A stretch of DNA of 64,000 nucleotides from Roridomyces roridus. Taxonomy: Eukaryota; Basidiomycota; Agaricomycetes; Agaricales; Mycenaceae. Under the pieces are notes generated by a model. That model was given only the letters and a program-made list of their open reading frames with translations, was not told where the DNA came from and searched no databases. The stretch lies in NCBI GenBank assembly GCA_029378245.1, contig JARKIF010000012.1, positions 248,001-312,000 of the forward strand, given 5' to 3'. The position numbers and the translations under genes were made by a program. Of this stretch, positions 1-11,295 are shown in pieces (the stretch's first letter is position 1; every line of letters starts with the position of its first letter).

Positions 1-97
1 TATCTAGTTGTGGTCTAGTTCGTTCGCAACTCACTGGCGTCTCTCAGTTTACAGAATGGTTCACAGTAAAACAAGTGGACGATGACCACGCACACAA

Positions 98-910
98 CTA
101 CTTAGTACTACTCTGCGAATACTCTGCCGCGTCTGCTTCTGCCCGCTTCAGCTCTTCTGTGAACACACCCTCAACATCTGCGTTGGCGTAGATAGAATCC
201 GAATCATAGTGATAGTAATTATAACCACGTCCTGGCAGCTCCTGAAGATGTTGGTGCACGGCTTGTTCGCGAACACGATATAGTTTCACAACAGTGTCCC
301 ATCCGATGAGTTGTAGATCCACCTCAGAGAAGATCAAGGTGGAACCGGGGCTGCGTGCCAGAGCGTAGTACCCCGAACGGAGCCATTTCGCGACATGGTA
401 CGTCCTGCCCAGGAAGATGCCTTCTGCTGTGCCTGTAACATGGCGATCCATGTTATCTATCGCGAAATCCCGGACGTCCAATATGCGCCACAAAGTCGCC
501 AACTTCAAAACTGAGATCAAATGGTCCTTTGGCAGGGATGCGAACTTGTTCAAATTCCTGCAGGCTGCATCATTCCAGAGTTACTACGGGTAGCGCGCAG
601 GTTGGACTCACGAGGGATACAAAACGCTCAGGAATCTCTCAAAATCAACACTGCTAACTCCCCCCAGCTTGATTGGGTCTTCGTCGCTTTGCCCTTCGGC
701 AGAGCCAGGAACCGGAAGCTCGGAGGCAGTCTTGAAGACTTCCGAGTGGTTCTCGAAACGGTAGCCAGGAACTTTGAAAAGCTGGTTCTCCACCTAAGAC
801 GCTTCATTAGCAGTCCTGAGTGCACAACGTATTGGAAACATCACCAGGAAGGTCAGATTCTCCATATAATACTCGGGGTGTCGCATCGGACTGGAGGGTG
901 CCGCAGTCAT
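98..910 (-). CDS. BTB/POZ domain protein (copy A)
   Basis: BTB proteins usually mediate dimerisation or recruit substrates to cullin-3 ligases; no specific function is claimed. Three exons are inferred. The start ATG is at 908-910. The first intron (51 bases) has a CTAAT-like branch site. The second intron, 558-611, joins the segment ending VLYPS to the segment beginning NLNKFASL. The BTB core is visible as the strand [14 protein letters not shown] and the typical basidiomycete stretch [18 protein letters not shown], followed by the helical part [10 protein letters not shown]. The stop TAG is at 98-100. Copy B lies directly upstream on the same strand with the same exon plan, so the two look like a tandem duplication. 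The protein ends in an acidic tail of unknown role. Exon joins were chosen by frame and by agreement with copy B. Confidence 0.8.
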
Positions 911-1397
911 GTTGGCGACGGAGAGAAGATTAGTGACGCCAGCAAGACACCCGAGCCTTAAGTAGATGGGATCCTATGAAAGCATGCGCGAGCCACGCCC
1001 GGAGCTTTTTTTTACCCTTTGGCTAGAATGAAGTTGGCCATGAGAAAGAGGCCGATAGTGTTGCATTTCGAAGTGCAGCAAGCGGGCATGAATTAGTTAT
1101 TCCAAGGCAACACTTGAAAAGCGAGTCGAAAAGAGAGAAAACTGTATGGACCTGCATGCGAAATCCACGCCTTGTAGTTATTTTTTCATCCAGTGCTTTG
1201 GCTAGACATCGAACCCACGCATAGAAGACCTTGAATTGGCGTCTCGGTGTCGATTTTGGTTTGCTGCAATGCAGATAAGCTCGACTGTCTGTTTACACGA
1301 GGCAAGAGAGAAAATCGGGGTACGATGGGATGCTCTGCAGTCAGATGGAGGATAATCGATAAACGTTCAAAAATGGAAGTTGTACATAGTAGGGACG
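911..1397. other. Intergenic region between the two BTB genes
   Basis: It holds the promoter side of BTB copy A and the 3' side of copy B. The open frames here are short and look like chance. I see no further feature. Confidence 0.5.
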
Positions 1398-2209
1398 TTA
1401 CTTGGCGCGTAGAGAATACTCCTTGGCATCCGAGTCGGCCCGACTGAGCTCCTCTGAAAACGCACCCTCGAAATCGGCGCTGGAGTACATCTCGTTCAGA
1501 TTAGCCGGGTAATACCCACTGCGATTCCCCTGAGCGATGTTGCTCAAGTATTTTTGCGCCGCCTCTTCGCGTGTCCGATAGATCGTGGCGACAGTTTCCC
1601 ATCCGAGCAAGTGTGTGTCGGCGGGAGATAAAGACAAGTAAGGACTCCGCGCGAGTGCCTGATACCCAGAGCGAAGCCACTGTGCCACGTGGTACATCCT
1701 TGCTAAGACGATACCCTCTGCTGTGTTTCGGACATAGCCGTCCAGATGTTCGATCGCAAGCTCGCGGGCCTCCCTCATGTACCACATCGTCGACAACTTC
1801 AAGACGGAAATCCAATGCTCCTTGGGCATGGATATAGTCACGTTGAAGTTGCTGCGATCCATGAGTCGCCCTTGGTAGACGTTTGAAAGACGACATGGAC
1901 TTACAGAGGATACAAGGCAGCGAGAAGCCTCTCAAAATCGACGCTCTTTATCCCATCCAGTTTAACGGGACTCTCGTCGCTCTGCCCCTCTGCAGTCTGC
2001 GTGGGCGGGAGCTTGAAGGCATCCGCGTGAATTTCCGAGCCCTTCTCGAAATGGTAGCGAGGAACTTTGTAAATTTCATCTTCAACCTGGATGGTAGCCA
2101 GTGAGCCTTCTGGATACACATGGCCGAGTACGTATGACATACCTGAAAGGTCACGGTTTCTAGATAATACCTCTTGTCGCGCAGGACTGATTGGGGAGCT
2201 GGAAGACAT
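1398..2209 (-). CDS. BTB/POZ domain protein (copy B), 5' end uncertain
   Basis: This is a paralogue of the BTB gene at 98-910. The body is clear: [14 protein letters not shown], then [14 protein letters not shown], a 53-base intron with a GTAAGT donor, and [12 protein letters not shown]. The stop TAA is at 1398-1400. The 5' end is ambiguous. The ATG at 2207-2209 opens a frame that runs through a 56-base segment with GTATGT and CAG ends, which looks like an intron. Removing that segment restores the copy-A-like peptide [10 protein letters not shown], but no in-frame ATG is then found. Relative to copy A the 5' exon is two bases shorter. The gene may have lost its proper start, may use intron retention, or may carry a sequence error. 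Confidence 0.65.
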
Positions 2210-2596
2210 TGCGGTTGAAAAGGTGGGGGGATTCCTATGCACCCGTGTCGTTCTCGTTCAAATACTTAGGATTCTCCGTGAGTTGTTAGAGCGAGAATTG
2301 GATCCTCATGAAGACCATGAGGCCACATAGCGTCCGATTCGCCAGTCTAATTCCAGTCCTATGAGATTTTTGGGTGGCTTGCGCGCTGATTGACGACGAG
2401 GGCAGAGGATGAGAGCATGCTTGCAACGTCCGCGTTTACGAATCAGAAAGCCGAGCAACAGAGTCGGCAGTCTCAGAGAGAGAACGCCGGCCCGGGGAAC
2501 AATGGCAAACATGGGCCAACGTAAACACCGCACGCCACGAGGCTACCTCGAGTTTCTACGCGTCGACTCGATGCGCTGGCCAGGAGCCTAGCTTCT
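2210..2596. other. Intergenic region between divergent genes
   Basis: This stretch separates the minus-strand BTB gene from the plus-strand coiled-coil gene and so must hold both promoters. I see no clear TATA box and no convincing reading frame. Confidence 0.4.
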
Positions 2597-5415
2597 ATGG
2601 AGTCTCACGCGTATTCTGACGAGGAGGACGAAAGGTGTGCGATATCCACTGCTGGAGAACGTGGAGTTTGAGCAAAGCACAGTCCCGTCGAGTTTGGCTA
2701 CCGGCAGACTGAAACTCCGTCTCCACGTACCGAGCTTCTGTCCCCGACCTCTCCTCTTGCAACCTCCCCTCGCGCGTTGCACGGACAGATCAATTCCATT
2801 CGTCACACCCGGAGAGGCCCTTCAGAGCGTTTCCGACGCCAGAGAGAACAAACCTACGCGAATGTCTCTCCTGGACAGCTCCTCTCGCTGCTCATAGAAA
2901 AGGACTACGAAGCCAGCAAACTGCGCAAGGCCTTGAATAGGGCCCACGATCGCGTCGAGGCCGAGACTTCTCGAGCGTTGGAAGCAGAACATGCCACTCA
3001 GCAGACGCTCAACCAATTCCGCGTCGTCAATGAAGCCAAGGTTACGGCGGAGCGCTTCTTGGCCAAGACGAGCGAGGAATTGCGGTTGTGGAAGTTTCAG
3101 TTCGAGCATGCGCAGAAGGAATTAAAACGCGCTCAGGATATGGTCCACCTCGTCGAGCGACAGCGGGATGACGCCGAGAAGGAGGCTGTCAAGGCTCGTA
3201 CCACTGCCAGGCAGCTTCACGAGCAGAGGTTAATCACCGATGCCATGGAGGAAGGGAGGCGACTTGGGTATAAAGCTGGACTTCGCCGAGCACGACAAGA
3301 AATGGCGTATACCCTGGGTGGTACCTCTACCTATGACGATACAGACGTCGAGCCGGAAGAGGGTCGGGCATACACTACCGATGAGCCGGATTCTGGGCTG
3401 GATGCTCCACTCAACGCGTCCCCGCTGCCGCCAATCCGGTCCCCGCAAATTATTCGCATGCCAGAAGCGCCGCAGTCTCCATCGGCAGCTGCTGCACCGC
3501 CTACAATACCCCTTGCAGCTCCATTGGTCATGCCGAGCCCCCGTCCCCCGCCTTCGATGCCTCCTTTCGAAACAGAGACCGTGCGCGCTGCTCCCCAGTC
3601 TGTGCGATCTCCTTCTATCCAGATCGACCGATACCCCATCGAAATTCCATCTGCTTCTGTCTTCAACGATACGCGGCCCTCCGGGTACCCTCAACGAGAC
3701 CAAAGGCAGGCTCCGCCTGAGAATCACCAGCAGGTCCGACGACGCCCTTCTTCACAGTCGCAACATCAAGCGCCTCCGCCACCACGGAGCGTCCGTGACG
3801 AGCCTCCTCCCTCCCCGATTCCCAGTAGACCGCCTTCTCGGCAAGAGCAACTTCAATTCCAAGCTCCGCCGGATAATTACATCCCCTCCATGAATATCGA
3901 CGGCGGTATTGCTTTGCCACCGCCGTTCCAGTTGTCCCAGCCTGTGATTTCACAACCCCCGCCACCTCAGCCCGCTGCTGAAACTCGGCCGCGGGACTCG
4001 TGGTATAATCCCCACCCGGTGCCCGAGGACGCGCAAAGCCCAACACAATCCTGGTACCAGCAGAAGCGTCCGCGATCCAATGCGGGGTCTGCGACTGGGC
4101 GGTCTAATGCTGGATCTGCCACGGGGCGTTCTGCAAGCGGTAGACACGCACGTCATGCTTCCGACGCTGGTGTATACAATAGGAAGGATGCTTACTCTGG
4201 AGGACTTGGGGCGATCAATGAGGATTCGCGGAGTGTGGGGGGATCGCAGAGATCGAGGAGCATGCAGGAATCGAGGGAGTCTTTGGTGCCGCCGCCTCTA
4301 CCAGCCAAAGATGCGCGCCATCAAAAGCAGGCTATTGCAGATGAGCTGCGATATTCTGATCCTGATTTGGCAGAAGGTTGGCGAAGAGATGCAGCGGTAA
4401 ATGCAGAGGTATGTATTTCTTGTTATGCTCTTATTTCTGCTGACACGTCGTAGACTGCATCATCCAGGAGCCGTCCACCGAGGAATGTGCACTTGCCTGC
4501 GAAGCTCACGATGCCGGCGCCGTTGTCACCGCCGACGTCCCTCGGCCACATCCGGGCGAGGAGCATGTCTGGGAGCACCGTCAGGTCGGGAATTTCACAA
4601 CCTCCCAACATGATGGATCTCGCCAGTCGGCCGAGTCTACGTCGGGTCAAGGAGAAGAGGCCCATTTCACCGTCAGATGTCGGCTCAGCCTTTACTCTGG
4701 GACTATCTACGGGGAACCTCCGGTATGCTCCGACACTATTGCATACCGTGCAGGTCGCTGATATGAAGTACCAGTCGTCGTCCCAAATACCACTCTCATT
4801 CAATGTGGCGCCGCAAATGGGTCAGTTCCTCAGTCCGGATTATCAGGCGCAGCCTCTCCCAGTGCCGATCCCACGACACGCGGGATTCGTACCCCAGAGC
4901 GTCACGGTGCCAGCAGAAATCACTGTGCCTGTTACTCTGCAGGGCAAACCCATTGCTTTCCCAAGCAGTGGAGAACCGCCTCCTCAGCCCCGACCGCCGT
5001 CTGGGATGAGTAATTACCGTGGTTCTGCATACGGAGGGAGCAATGTCAGCCTTAACCGACCGCGGTCCACGTCGATTAACGGCGCACCGGCCTCCCGCCC
5101 AGGATCGACCGAGGCCCTTCCTCTCCCTCCCGTGCGGCCTCTCAGCGTTCGCACATTCGACGTCGAATCTCAGCCAAAAGTCGGGCAAGGGACAGTACGT
5201 CGCTGGCCCGACGCTGACCGCCGACGGGCCTGGGCTGACGCATAGAGCCTTCGACGACGTCCCTGCGCTCGAATGCATCTGGGTACGCCAAGTTTGATCC
5301 CAGTTCGTATGTCGATCCTGCGTTTTTTGCTGCGGATATGAGTGCGCCCGCACCGCGCTCGCGAAGAGGGTCGACCTCGTCGCGTCATTCAGGGCTTTCG
5401 TACATGGGTCCATGA
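2597..5415 (+). CDS. Coiled-coil, proline/serine-rich protein of unknown function
   Basis: I do not recognise the family. Four exons are inferred: 2597-2634, 2683-4408, 4454-5194 and 5248-5415. The introns are 45-53 bases long. The first exon reads MESHAYSDEEDE and joins in frame to SPVEFGYR. Residues of roughly 60-200 form a long charged helix with heptad character (EKDYEASKLRKALNRAHDR), probably a coiled coil. The rest is low-complexity and rich in Pro, Ser, Gln and Arg, with short repeats such as SNAGSATGR twice in a row. This is typical of disordered scaffold or cytoskeleton-linked proteins. The C-terminus, FDPSSYVDPAFFAADM followed by a basic serine-rich tail, looks folded or conserved. 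No signal peptide or membrane segment is seen. The last acceptor was chosen because it alone keeps that conserved-looking tail in frame. Confidence 0.7.
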
Positions 5416-5688
5416 GAGGCTCTTTTTGTTGATTGTATGGACTGGAATCTGTTGAATGTACTTATCTAGAGGTCTTTTGTATTTTTGTACCTCGAGTTAT
5501 TTGGCCACATCAAATTCATCTCTTCGACTACCAAGTTTCGGTGAGGGGTCCAGGTTGACACGGATTCCAGTTTTTCATGCTCCTTTTCTGGCTTGCTGCG
5601 CTACCACAGAACCGTCAATCCTTCTCGGAACTTTTTCAGCTTCTCGCCGCGAATCGGATTGAATTTACGCGGCTTTCTACGCGAGACT

Positions 5689-7718
5689 ATGGACGACACG
5701 ACCACGACTGTGAAACGGGGGCTTGACGATGGGGACGAGTCCGAGGCGAAACGCGTGAAAACCGTCGATGAGGTGCAGGAGGAGCCTCAGGTGAAGGCCG
5801 AGGCGGCTCCCGAGTCGGAAACGGACCCCTCTCTGGACTCGACTGCGGCGGAGAAAAAGGCCAAGGGAAAACGACGAGATGCAGCTGGCTTCGCTCATTC
5901 GCGCAAGGGAAAGGACAAGGACACCAAAAACACGGGACGCAGGCGACGCGACCGGAACGAGGAGGACGCTGAAGGGAAACCTGCCGCCACGGAGGACAAT
6001 GGGGAGCCTAAAGCCCCTAGGCTTCCGAAGCGTATGTGTGCACTTCTTATTGGATTCTGTGGCTCGGGCTATAGCGGGATGCAAATGTGAGGAAAGGCAG
6101 TTTGTGTGGATCGTCGGGCTAATGCTCTGCTAGCCAAAACAACGCAAAGACGATTGAAAATGCACTTTTTGACGCGATGGTGCGGGCGGGGGCTGTATCT
6201 CAGGACAATGCGGATGACCCGGTCAAGGTGAGTTGAACGGACTGGACTATCTCTCGTGGGCATTCAATCTTTCTCATGCAGGTCAACATTGCTCGTGCAG
6301 CACGCACGGACGCGGGTGTTCACGCTGCGGGAAACGTCGTGTCCATGAAAATGATTACCACTGTCCCCGGCGTGCCCGACATGACGGCCCGTATAAACGA
6401 GGAGCTACCGCCAGAAATACGATTGTGGGGCCATGTCCGCGTCCAAAATTCATTCAATCCGCGCACGTAAGACTTTGGCTACTCCTTGGACTGAATCCAA
6501 TCTTTTCCAGATTATGCGACAGCCGCAAGTACACGTACTTCTTCCCGACCTACATTCTTCTACCACCGAAACCAAACTCACCGCTCTACCGAGTCCTCAC
6601 CGAACACGCCGCTGCCTCGCTGTCATCGTCCCCACCACCTCCCTCGCCCATCGTGGGCCACCTATTTTGGGCCAACGCCGAATCTTCGACGGAAGCTGAA
6701 GACATGGCGCGTAAACGCGCTTGGCGCATTGACCCGACGCAGCTCGAGCAGTTACGGACGAGCGCGCAAAAGTATCTTATGACGCACAATTTCCATAACT
6801 TTACCGTCAATGCGGAATTCAGCGATCGCAGTAATCAAAGGGTTATGAAGAACATCGTGGTATGTATTCATCCTCCTTTGCGGTGGGACAGGGCTGAATG
6901 TTATTGCATAGATTGCCGACCCGGTGGTGTATGGCGAGACTGAGTGGATAAGCGTACTGTTCCACGGCCAGAGCTTCATGATGCACCAGGTTAGCTCGCT
7001 GAAACCACTCAATAACTCGACTGACGCGCCGTAGATTGTGGGTCTCTCAGCCTCCTTTTGAGGCATCAACTTATCCACGTTTCTTAGCGCAAGATGATAA
7101 GCGCCCTGGTTCTCACCTGTCGTACAGGGACACCACCGCAGATCATCGACGAAGTGAGCGCGTCTTGCCTCCCACCTCTTTTATGCTCATCACCACAGCT
7201 CTATGGCCCGCGCAAGATCTTCATTCCCAAAATGCCCGCCCTGGGCCTACTCCTTGACCAGCCCATCTTCGACACGTACAACGTTCGCATGGGGCGGGTG
7301 AACGAGAAGCTCACGCCGGCGGACGCGGATTACCGTCCTGCTATTGACTTTTCGGAGCATCAGGAGAAGATGGATGCCTTCAAGCAGACGCATATATATG
7401 ATAATATGCGCAAGGTGGAAGACCGCGATGGGCTGTGAGTGGCATGTCTTTGCCTTCAATGTAACTGATGGTGGTCAAAGGTACGACGGATGGATTCGCA
7501 TGGTGGATGCCTATGAAGGGAACGACCTCCTGTATCTCAATCCGAAGGGGACTATTCCACCTGTGGCCATCATCAAGGACCGGCATAGGAAGAATGCGTT
7601 TATGGAGAAGAAGTTGTTTGATGCGACGAGTTTCCCGGAGATGAAGGCTGGTTTGGAGTTGGCGGAGGAGGATGAGGAGGTGGTGGGGAAGGAGAAGAAG
7701 GTTGATACGGAGGGGTGA
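5689..7718 (+). CDS. PUS1: tRNA pseudouridine synthase, Pus1/TruA family
   Basis: The enzyme converts uridine to pseudouridine in tRNA and acts in the nucleus in fungi. The ATG at 5689 starts a charged, lysine-rich N-terminal region that could hold nuclear signals. The catalytic domain begins at [16 protein letters not shown]. The catalytic aspartate lies in the TruA motif [12 protein letters not shown]. Later blocks are [32 protein letters not shown] and [17 protein letters not shown]. Introns are 6087-6133, 6228-6281, 6467-6510 and 6860-6911, then two around 6990-7087, one near 7156-7200 and one near 7436-7480. Between the exon ending in HQ and the exon starting RKM there is a conserved Ile. 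It is recovered only if ATT at 7035-7037 is a 3-base exon flanked by introns of 45 and 50 bases. The frame is otherwise intact. Confidence 0.93.
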
Positions 7719-7805
7719 GGCAGGGACGAAACCTTGTATCAATATACGGAGGGAGGAGGACAGCGATATATAACGGCAAAAATACAAGTGGGCGATACCG
7801 GAAAA

Positions 7806-8373
7806 TCATGACTGGAACTTGCGCATCGTCTGGATGTCGCGTAACAGTGCCTCCAGTCGGTCGTCGTCGATTTTGACGAGGCTGAAATGGGATCGAGTCA
7901 AGTGTAAACGAAAAGACAGAAAGTAGCGGACCTCGGGATGACGCTCTTCGCCTCGTCTGCGGTCGCAGGACACAGATTCGCAATCTGAGCCGTCTCAAAC
8001 TGCGTCAGCGCCGGTTCTCGGCGGAGCGTTCTTGTGCCCTCCCGTCAGTGGGCAGCACTCGAATGTTGGTAGCACACGCACTCGCGAACGGCACTGGCCG
8101 AGTCGGTGGTACTGAATTTGGTAAAAGTCTTGACGTATTCGAGCGTCTTGTTGTACACCCTACACGAGAAGCGATCCAGGAAGGGGAGGTTATAGGTTGG
8201 TGAGGTGAGACGGACTTTGTATCTGGTGCGTCCTTGTCCCTGTTCTCGAGGAGGTATTTGACCTCGGAGATGAGCAGACAACCTGCGTTGTTGAATTCGG
8301 CACCGAGCTTGAGTGCCGACGCGTCCTCTTCTTCCGCGTTGGACCGGTGTCGGAATTTATTCGACGAGGACAT
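7806..8373 (-). CDS. RPB4: RNA polymerase II subunit RPB4
   Basis: Rpb4 pairs with Rpb7 to form the stalk of RNA polymerase II in the nucleus. The product is about 137 residues, usual for a fungal Rpb4. It begins MSSSNKFRHRSNAEEEDA, then LKLGAEFNNAGCLLISEVKY, which is diagnostic. Further blocks are VYNKTLEYVKTFTKFS, ALTQFETAQIANLCP and the C-terminal helix LEALLRDIQTMRKFQS. The start ATG is at 8371-8373 and the stop TGA at 7806-7808. Three introns are inferred. Two of them use GTCCGT or GTCCGC as the 5' splice site, which is unusual. The gene is convergent with PUS1, whose stop is only 87 bases away. It shares a short divergent upstream region with the iron-ADH remnant. Confidence 0.95.
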
Positions 8374-8494
8374 GATCAAGGCAGAGGAGCGACGATAACG
8401 TGACAATGTACACAAGAGCAAATAGGATACGGAACTCCGAGATACTACAAAGCAGCTTTGCGTCAGATCTCCGGAACCGCGCCGAGTCGGTCAT

Positions 8495-8501
8495 TATAAA
8501 A
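8495..8501 (+). promoter_or_regulatory. TATA-box-like element before the iron-ADH remnant
   Basis: TATAAAA lies about 35 bases before the first codons of the iron-ADH-like reading frame at 8532. That is the expected distance to a transcription start, but here it leaves almost no room for an ATG. Confidence 0.45.
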
Positions 8502-8531
8502 GAAGGGAGTGTGAACCGTAGAATCCAGCTT

Positions 8532-9878
8532 GGCAGAAACATTCCGCTCCGCAGTCCCACCGTACCCTGGCGTGTTACCCAGAGGCTCCCGCGCCCCGAC
8601 CTACCTGGCAGAGTCGTTCAACAACTGCGACGTCTCATACGGCCTCCCCTTTACCGTCTCTTGCGCAAAACACGTTGAGGAGACGTTCCATGCGAAACGG
8701 ATCTTCATCATTGCGTCGTCGTCACTCGCGAATAACACGAGTGCGCTCAACGACTTGCGTGCTTCCCTCGGGGAGAAGGTCGTCGGCGTGAAGACAGGTT
8801 TAAAGTCGCACACCTACTTTAGCGATATCCTCGAGATCGCAGCGGAATGTCGCCAGCAACAAGTGGATTTGATCGTCACCCTGGGTGGAGGGAGCTTGAC
8901 CGACGCAGCCAAGATGGTCTCATTGGTGAGTAAATCAATGGAAAATCTGAGCGAGGACCAACTGGGATGAACAGGCTCTCGCCAACGAGGTGACACAACC
9001 CGACGACATTCTGAGGTTGCCCACCTCCAGAACACCCGACGCCCCGCGTGGCAAACCACCCACCGTTCCCGTCATCTGCATCACAACCACCCTCTCGGCC
9101 GGCGAGTTTACACTGTTTGCAGGCGCAACAGACGACCGGGACAATAAGAAACATCAGATCGTGGTCCCCCACGCCATCCGGCTGGTCATCTTCGACCCCT
9201 CCCTTCTCACCGCACACACACCCACCAGTCTTTTGCTGCAATCCGGATTCCGGAGCGTAGACCATTGCGTGGAGAGTTTCTGTTCTTTGGACAGCAACGA
9301 GGTGACGGAACTGCACGCGATCCAGGGTCTGAAGCAACTCGTGCCGTGCGCTCCTGCGGTGCAAAGCCGATGCGGAGAGCAAAATCGACGTTGACGCTCG
9401 CCTGGCTGCGCAACTTGCTTCGATCGACGCCATTGCTGCAGGGCTGCGCGTCTACACTTGGATGGGCGCCTCACACGGTATTGGCCATATGCTAGGCCCT
9501 TTTGGCGTCGGTCATGGGCATACGAGCTGTGTGCTTTTGCCTGCAGTGTGCAGGTACAATAAGAAGAATGGGTCTAGCGAGGTTGGGAAGAGGCAGAATA
9601 GACTCGTAGAGTTACTTTGGGAGATCCCGGAGTTTCGGACGCTTGCTGAGAGTCGCGCGTTGTCGGAAACAGAGGCAGATCTGGACCTTGGAGATTTGCT
9701 GGGCGTCTTGGTTAGCGGCTTGGGTATGCCGCGTACGTTGGCCGAGGTTGGAGTTGGGCGTGACAGATTTGAGCAGTTGGCAGAGTATAGCTTGCTGGAC
9801 GTGTGGTGCGCGACGAACCCGGTTCCGTTGACCGAGAAAGGGCAGGTGATGGAGATTTTGGAGATGATTGCAGAGTAG
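8532..9878 (+). pseudogene. Iron-containing alcohol dehydrogenase / maleylacetate reductase-like, broken copy
   Basis: This is a close paralogue of the intact gene at 11296-12626. Group III metal-dependent dehydrogenases and maleylacetate reductases reduce small carbonyl compounds or maleylacetate with NAD(P)H. Conserved blocks are LIVTLGGGSLTDAAK for nucleotide binding, ICITTTLSAGEF, and the metal-site region SHGIGHMLGPFGVGHGHTS. One intron near 8932-8980 matches that of the paralogue. Two lesions are visible. No ATG is in frame where the paralogue starts: the coding similarity begins TTG GCA GAA, and an in-frame TGA sits just upstream. A one-base insertion (T at about 9347, after LKQLVP) shifts the frame, and a stop follows about 15 codons later. 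The rest of the protein continues intact in the new frame to 9878. A sequencing error could explain the second lesion but not easily the lost ATG. Confidence 0.75.
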
Positions 9879-10005
9879 AAGTCTAGACCGCAGTGAGATC
9901 AAAACTTGATGACCTATTTGCAACTCTCCCCGTGTTTCGGCTAATGTGTATAAGTAGTAGCTCGGAGGTGCTCCATGTGCCCCGAGTTTTTTTCCCTCTC
10001 ACTTC

Positions 10006-11180
10006 ATGGCCCCCTACGTCTTGAGCTTCCTCTACGAGCAATTTACCGCCAAACTTACGCCCACCGATGCCGATTTAGCAGGCCGCACGTTCCTCGTCAC
10101 TGGAAGCAACACCGGTCGAAAGGTGAGAACGCCAAGAAGGAGGTCATAGCCCAGACGGGCTTCACGGGCGAGATTCACGTCTGGGAGCTCGACATGGCTG
10201 ACTTTGCGAGCGTGAAAAAGTTTGCGACACGCGCAAATGCCGAGCTGGAGCGGTTGGACGGTGCAGCTTTGAATGCTGGCGTCAATACGTCGCAGTGGAC
10301 TTTGACGACTGACGGGTGGGAGAGGACGTACGTTTCTCCTCATTCTTTAGATTGGACTTGCCATGAACCCCGTTTATTTAGGCTGCAAGTTAACGCGCTT
10401 GCCACCGGGCTACTCGCCATCCTGCTCCTTCCTTTACTCCAAAAAACAGCCGGCTTGCCTGCTCTCAGCGGGTTTGCAATGGTGCCACATCTAACCATTA
10501 CTGGCTCCTCATGGTACGCTTTCCCCCCGCTGTGTCTGTATAGGATATGAATAGCCCCCCAGTTATCTACGCCGCGAAATTCACCGAGCAAACCGCACCA
10601 AAAATCATGCCAGCCATGAATGTACAAGAGGGATGCGATCTGACTCAACGCTATTTTACCAGCAAGCTCTTCAATGTATACCTTGCGCGGAAGATTGCGG
10701 GATTGGAGCAGGCAAAGGGCATTGTCGTCAAGTAAGCATAGATTTCTTTGTGCGTTGTCCCCGACTGAGCACTATCTCTGCAGCGTTGTCAATCCAGGTC
10801 TATGCTCTTCCGAACTCGCCCGGGATATTCCAATCCCGTCCTTCGCTCTGTGAGTTGTGCAATATAGTCAAACTCCATTTTTTGACCATCCTGGCAGTCC
10901 CATCATCCGTTTCGTCGCTTGGAGCTGCGCCAAAGGGTCGCTCAACTTGTTGTATAGTTTGCTCAATGGCACACCTTCTGGATCATACGTCACCGCGTGT
11001 GCTGTTTCTCAGTGAGTGTTGAAATTTCTCGTGGCTCACTTTTCTGGCTCACGTCAATGCTCAAGACCTCCTCGATGGACGCTGGATGAATCGGGGCTTC
11101 GTGTACAGGAGAGGGTATGGAATGAGATGGTAGAGCTTTGGCGCACGATTGAGCCTGGCGTGGATGGCCTGCTGGTTTGA
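10006..11180 (+). pseudogene. Short-chain dehydrogenase/reductase, internally deleted
   Basis: The product is a classical SDR of the retinol-dehydrogenase/TIC32 type, an NAD(P)-dependent oxidoreductase. It starts at ATG 10006 with APYVLSFLYEQF and reaches the nucleotide-binding motif TFLVTGSNTG. It then jumps straight to KGENAKKEVIAQTGF. About 30 residues of the Rossmann fold expected from the paralogue at 26409 are missing, and the junction near 10120 changes frame. Downstream the gene is whole: ELDMADFASVKKF, LDGAALNAGV, the catalytic block QRYFTSKLFNVYLARK (Tyr-x3-Lys), VVNPGLCSSEL and a good C-terminus ending at TGA 11178-11180. Introns of about 50 bases sit at the same places as in the paralogue. 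One small deletion therefore appears to have killed an otherwise preserved gene. It lies between two iron-ADH copies. Confidence 0.75.
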
Positions 11181-11295
11181 AAATTCCATTTGTAAGTATT
11201 ACCGCTCTGTGTTAGTAACCCTTAGTAATCCAGTCCTTGGCCCTGACCAAGGCGTTTATAAGTTCGACGACCCGGCGGTTCAGTCCTTCGACGCA

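Noticed and set aside
4796..5413. 205-codon minus-strand frame
   Set aside because: Antisense shadow of the last exons of the coiled-coil/proline-rich gene; no conserved feature.
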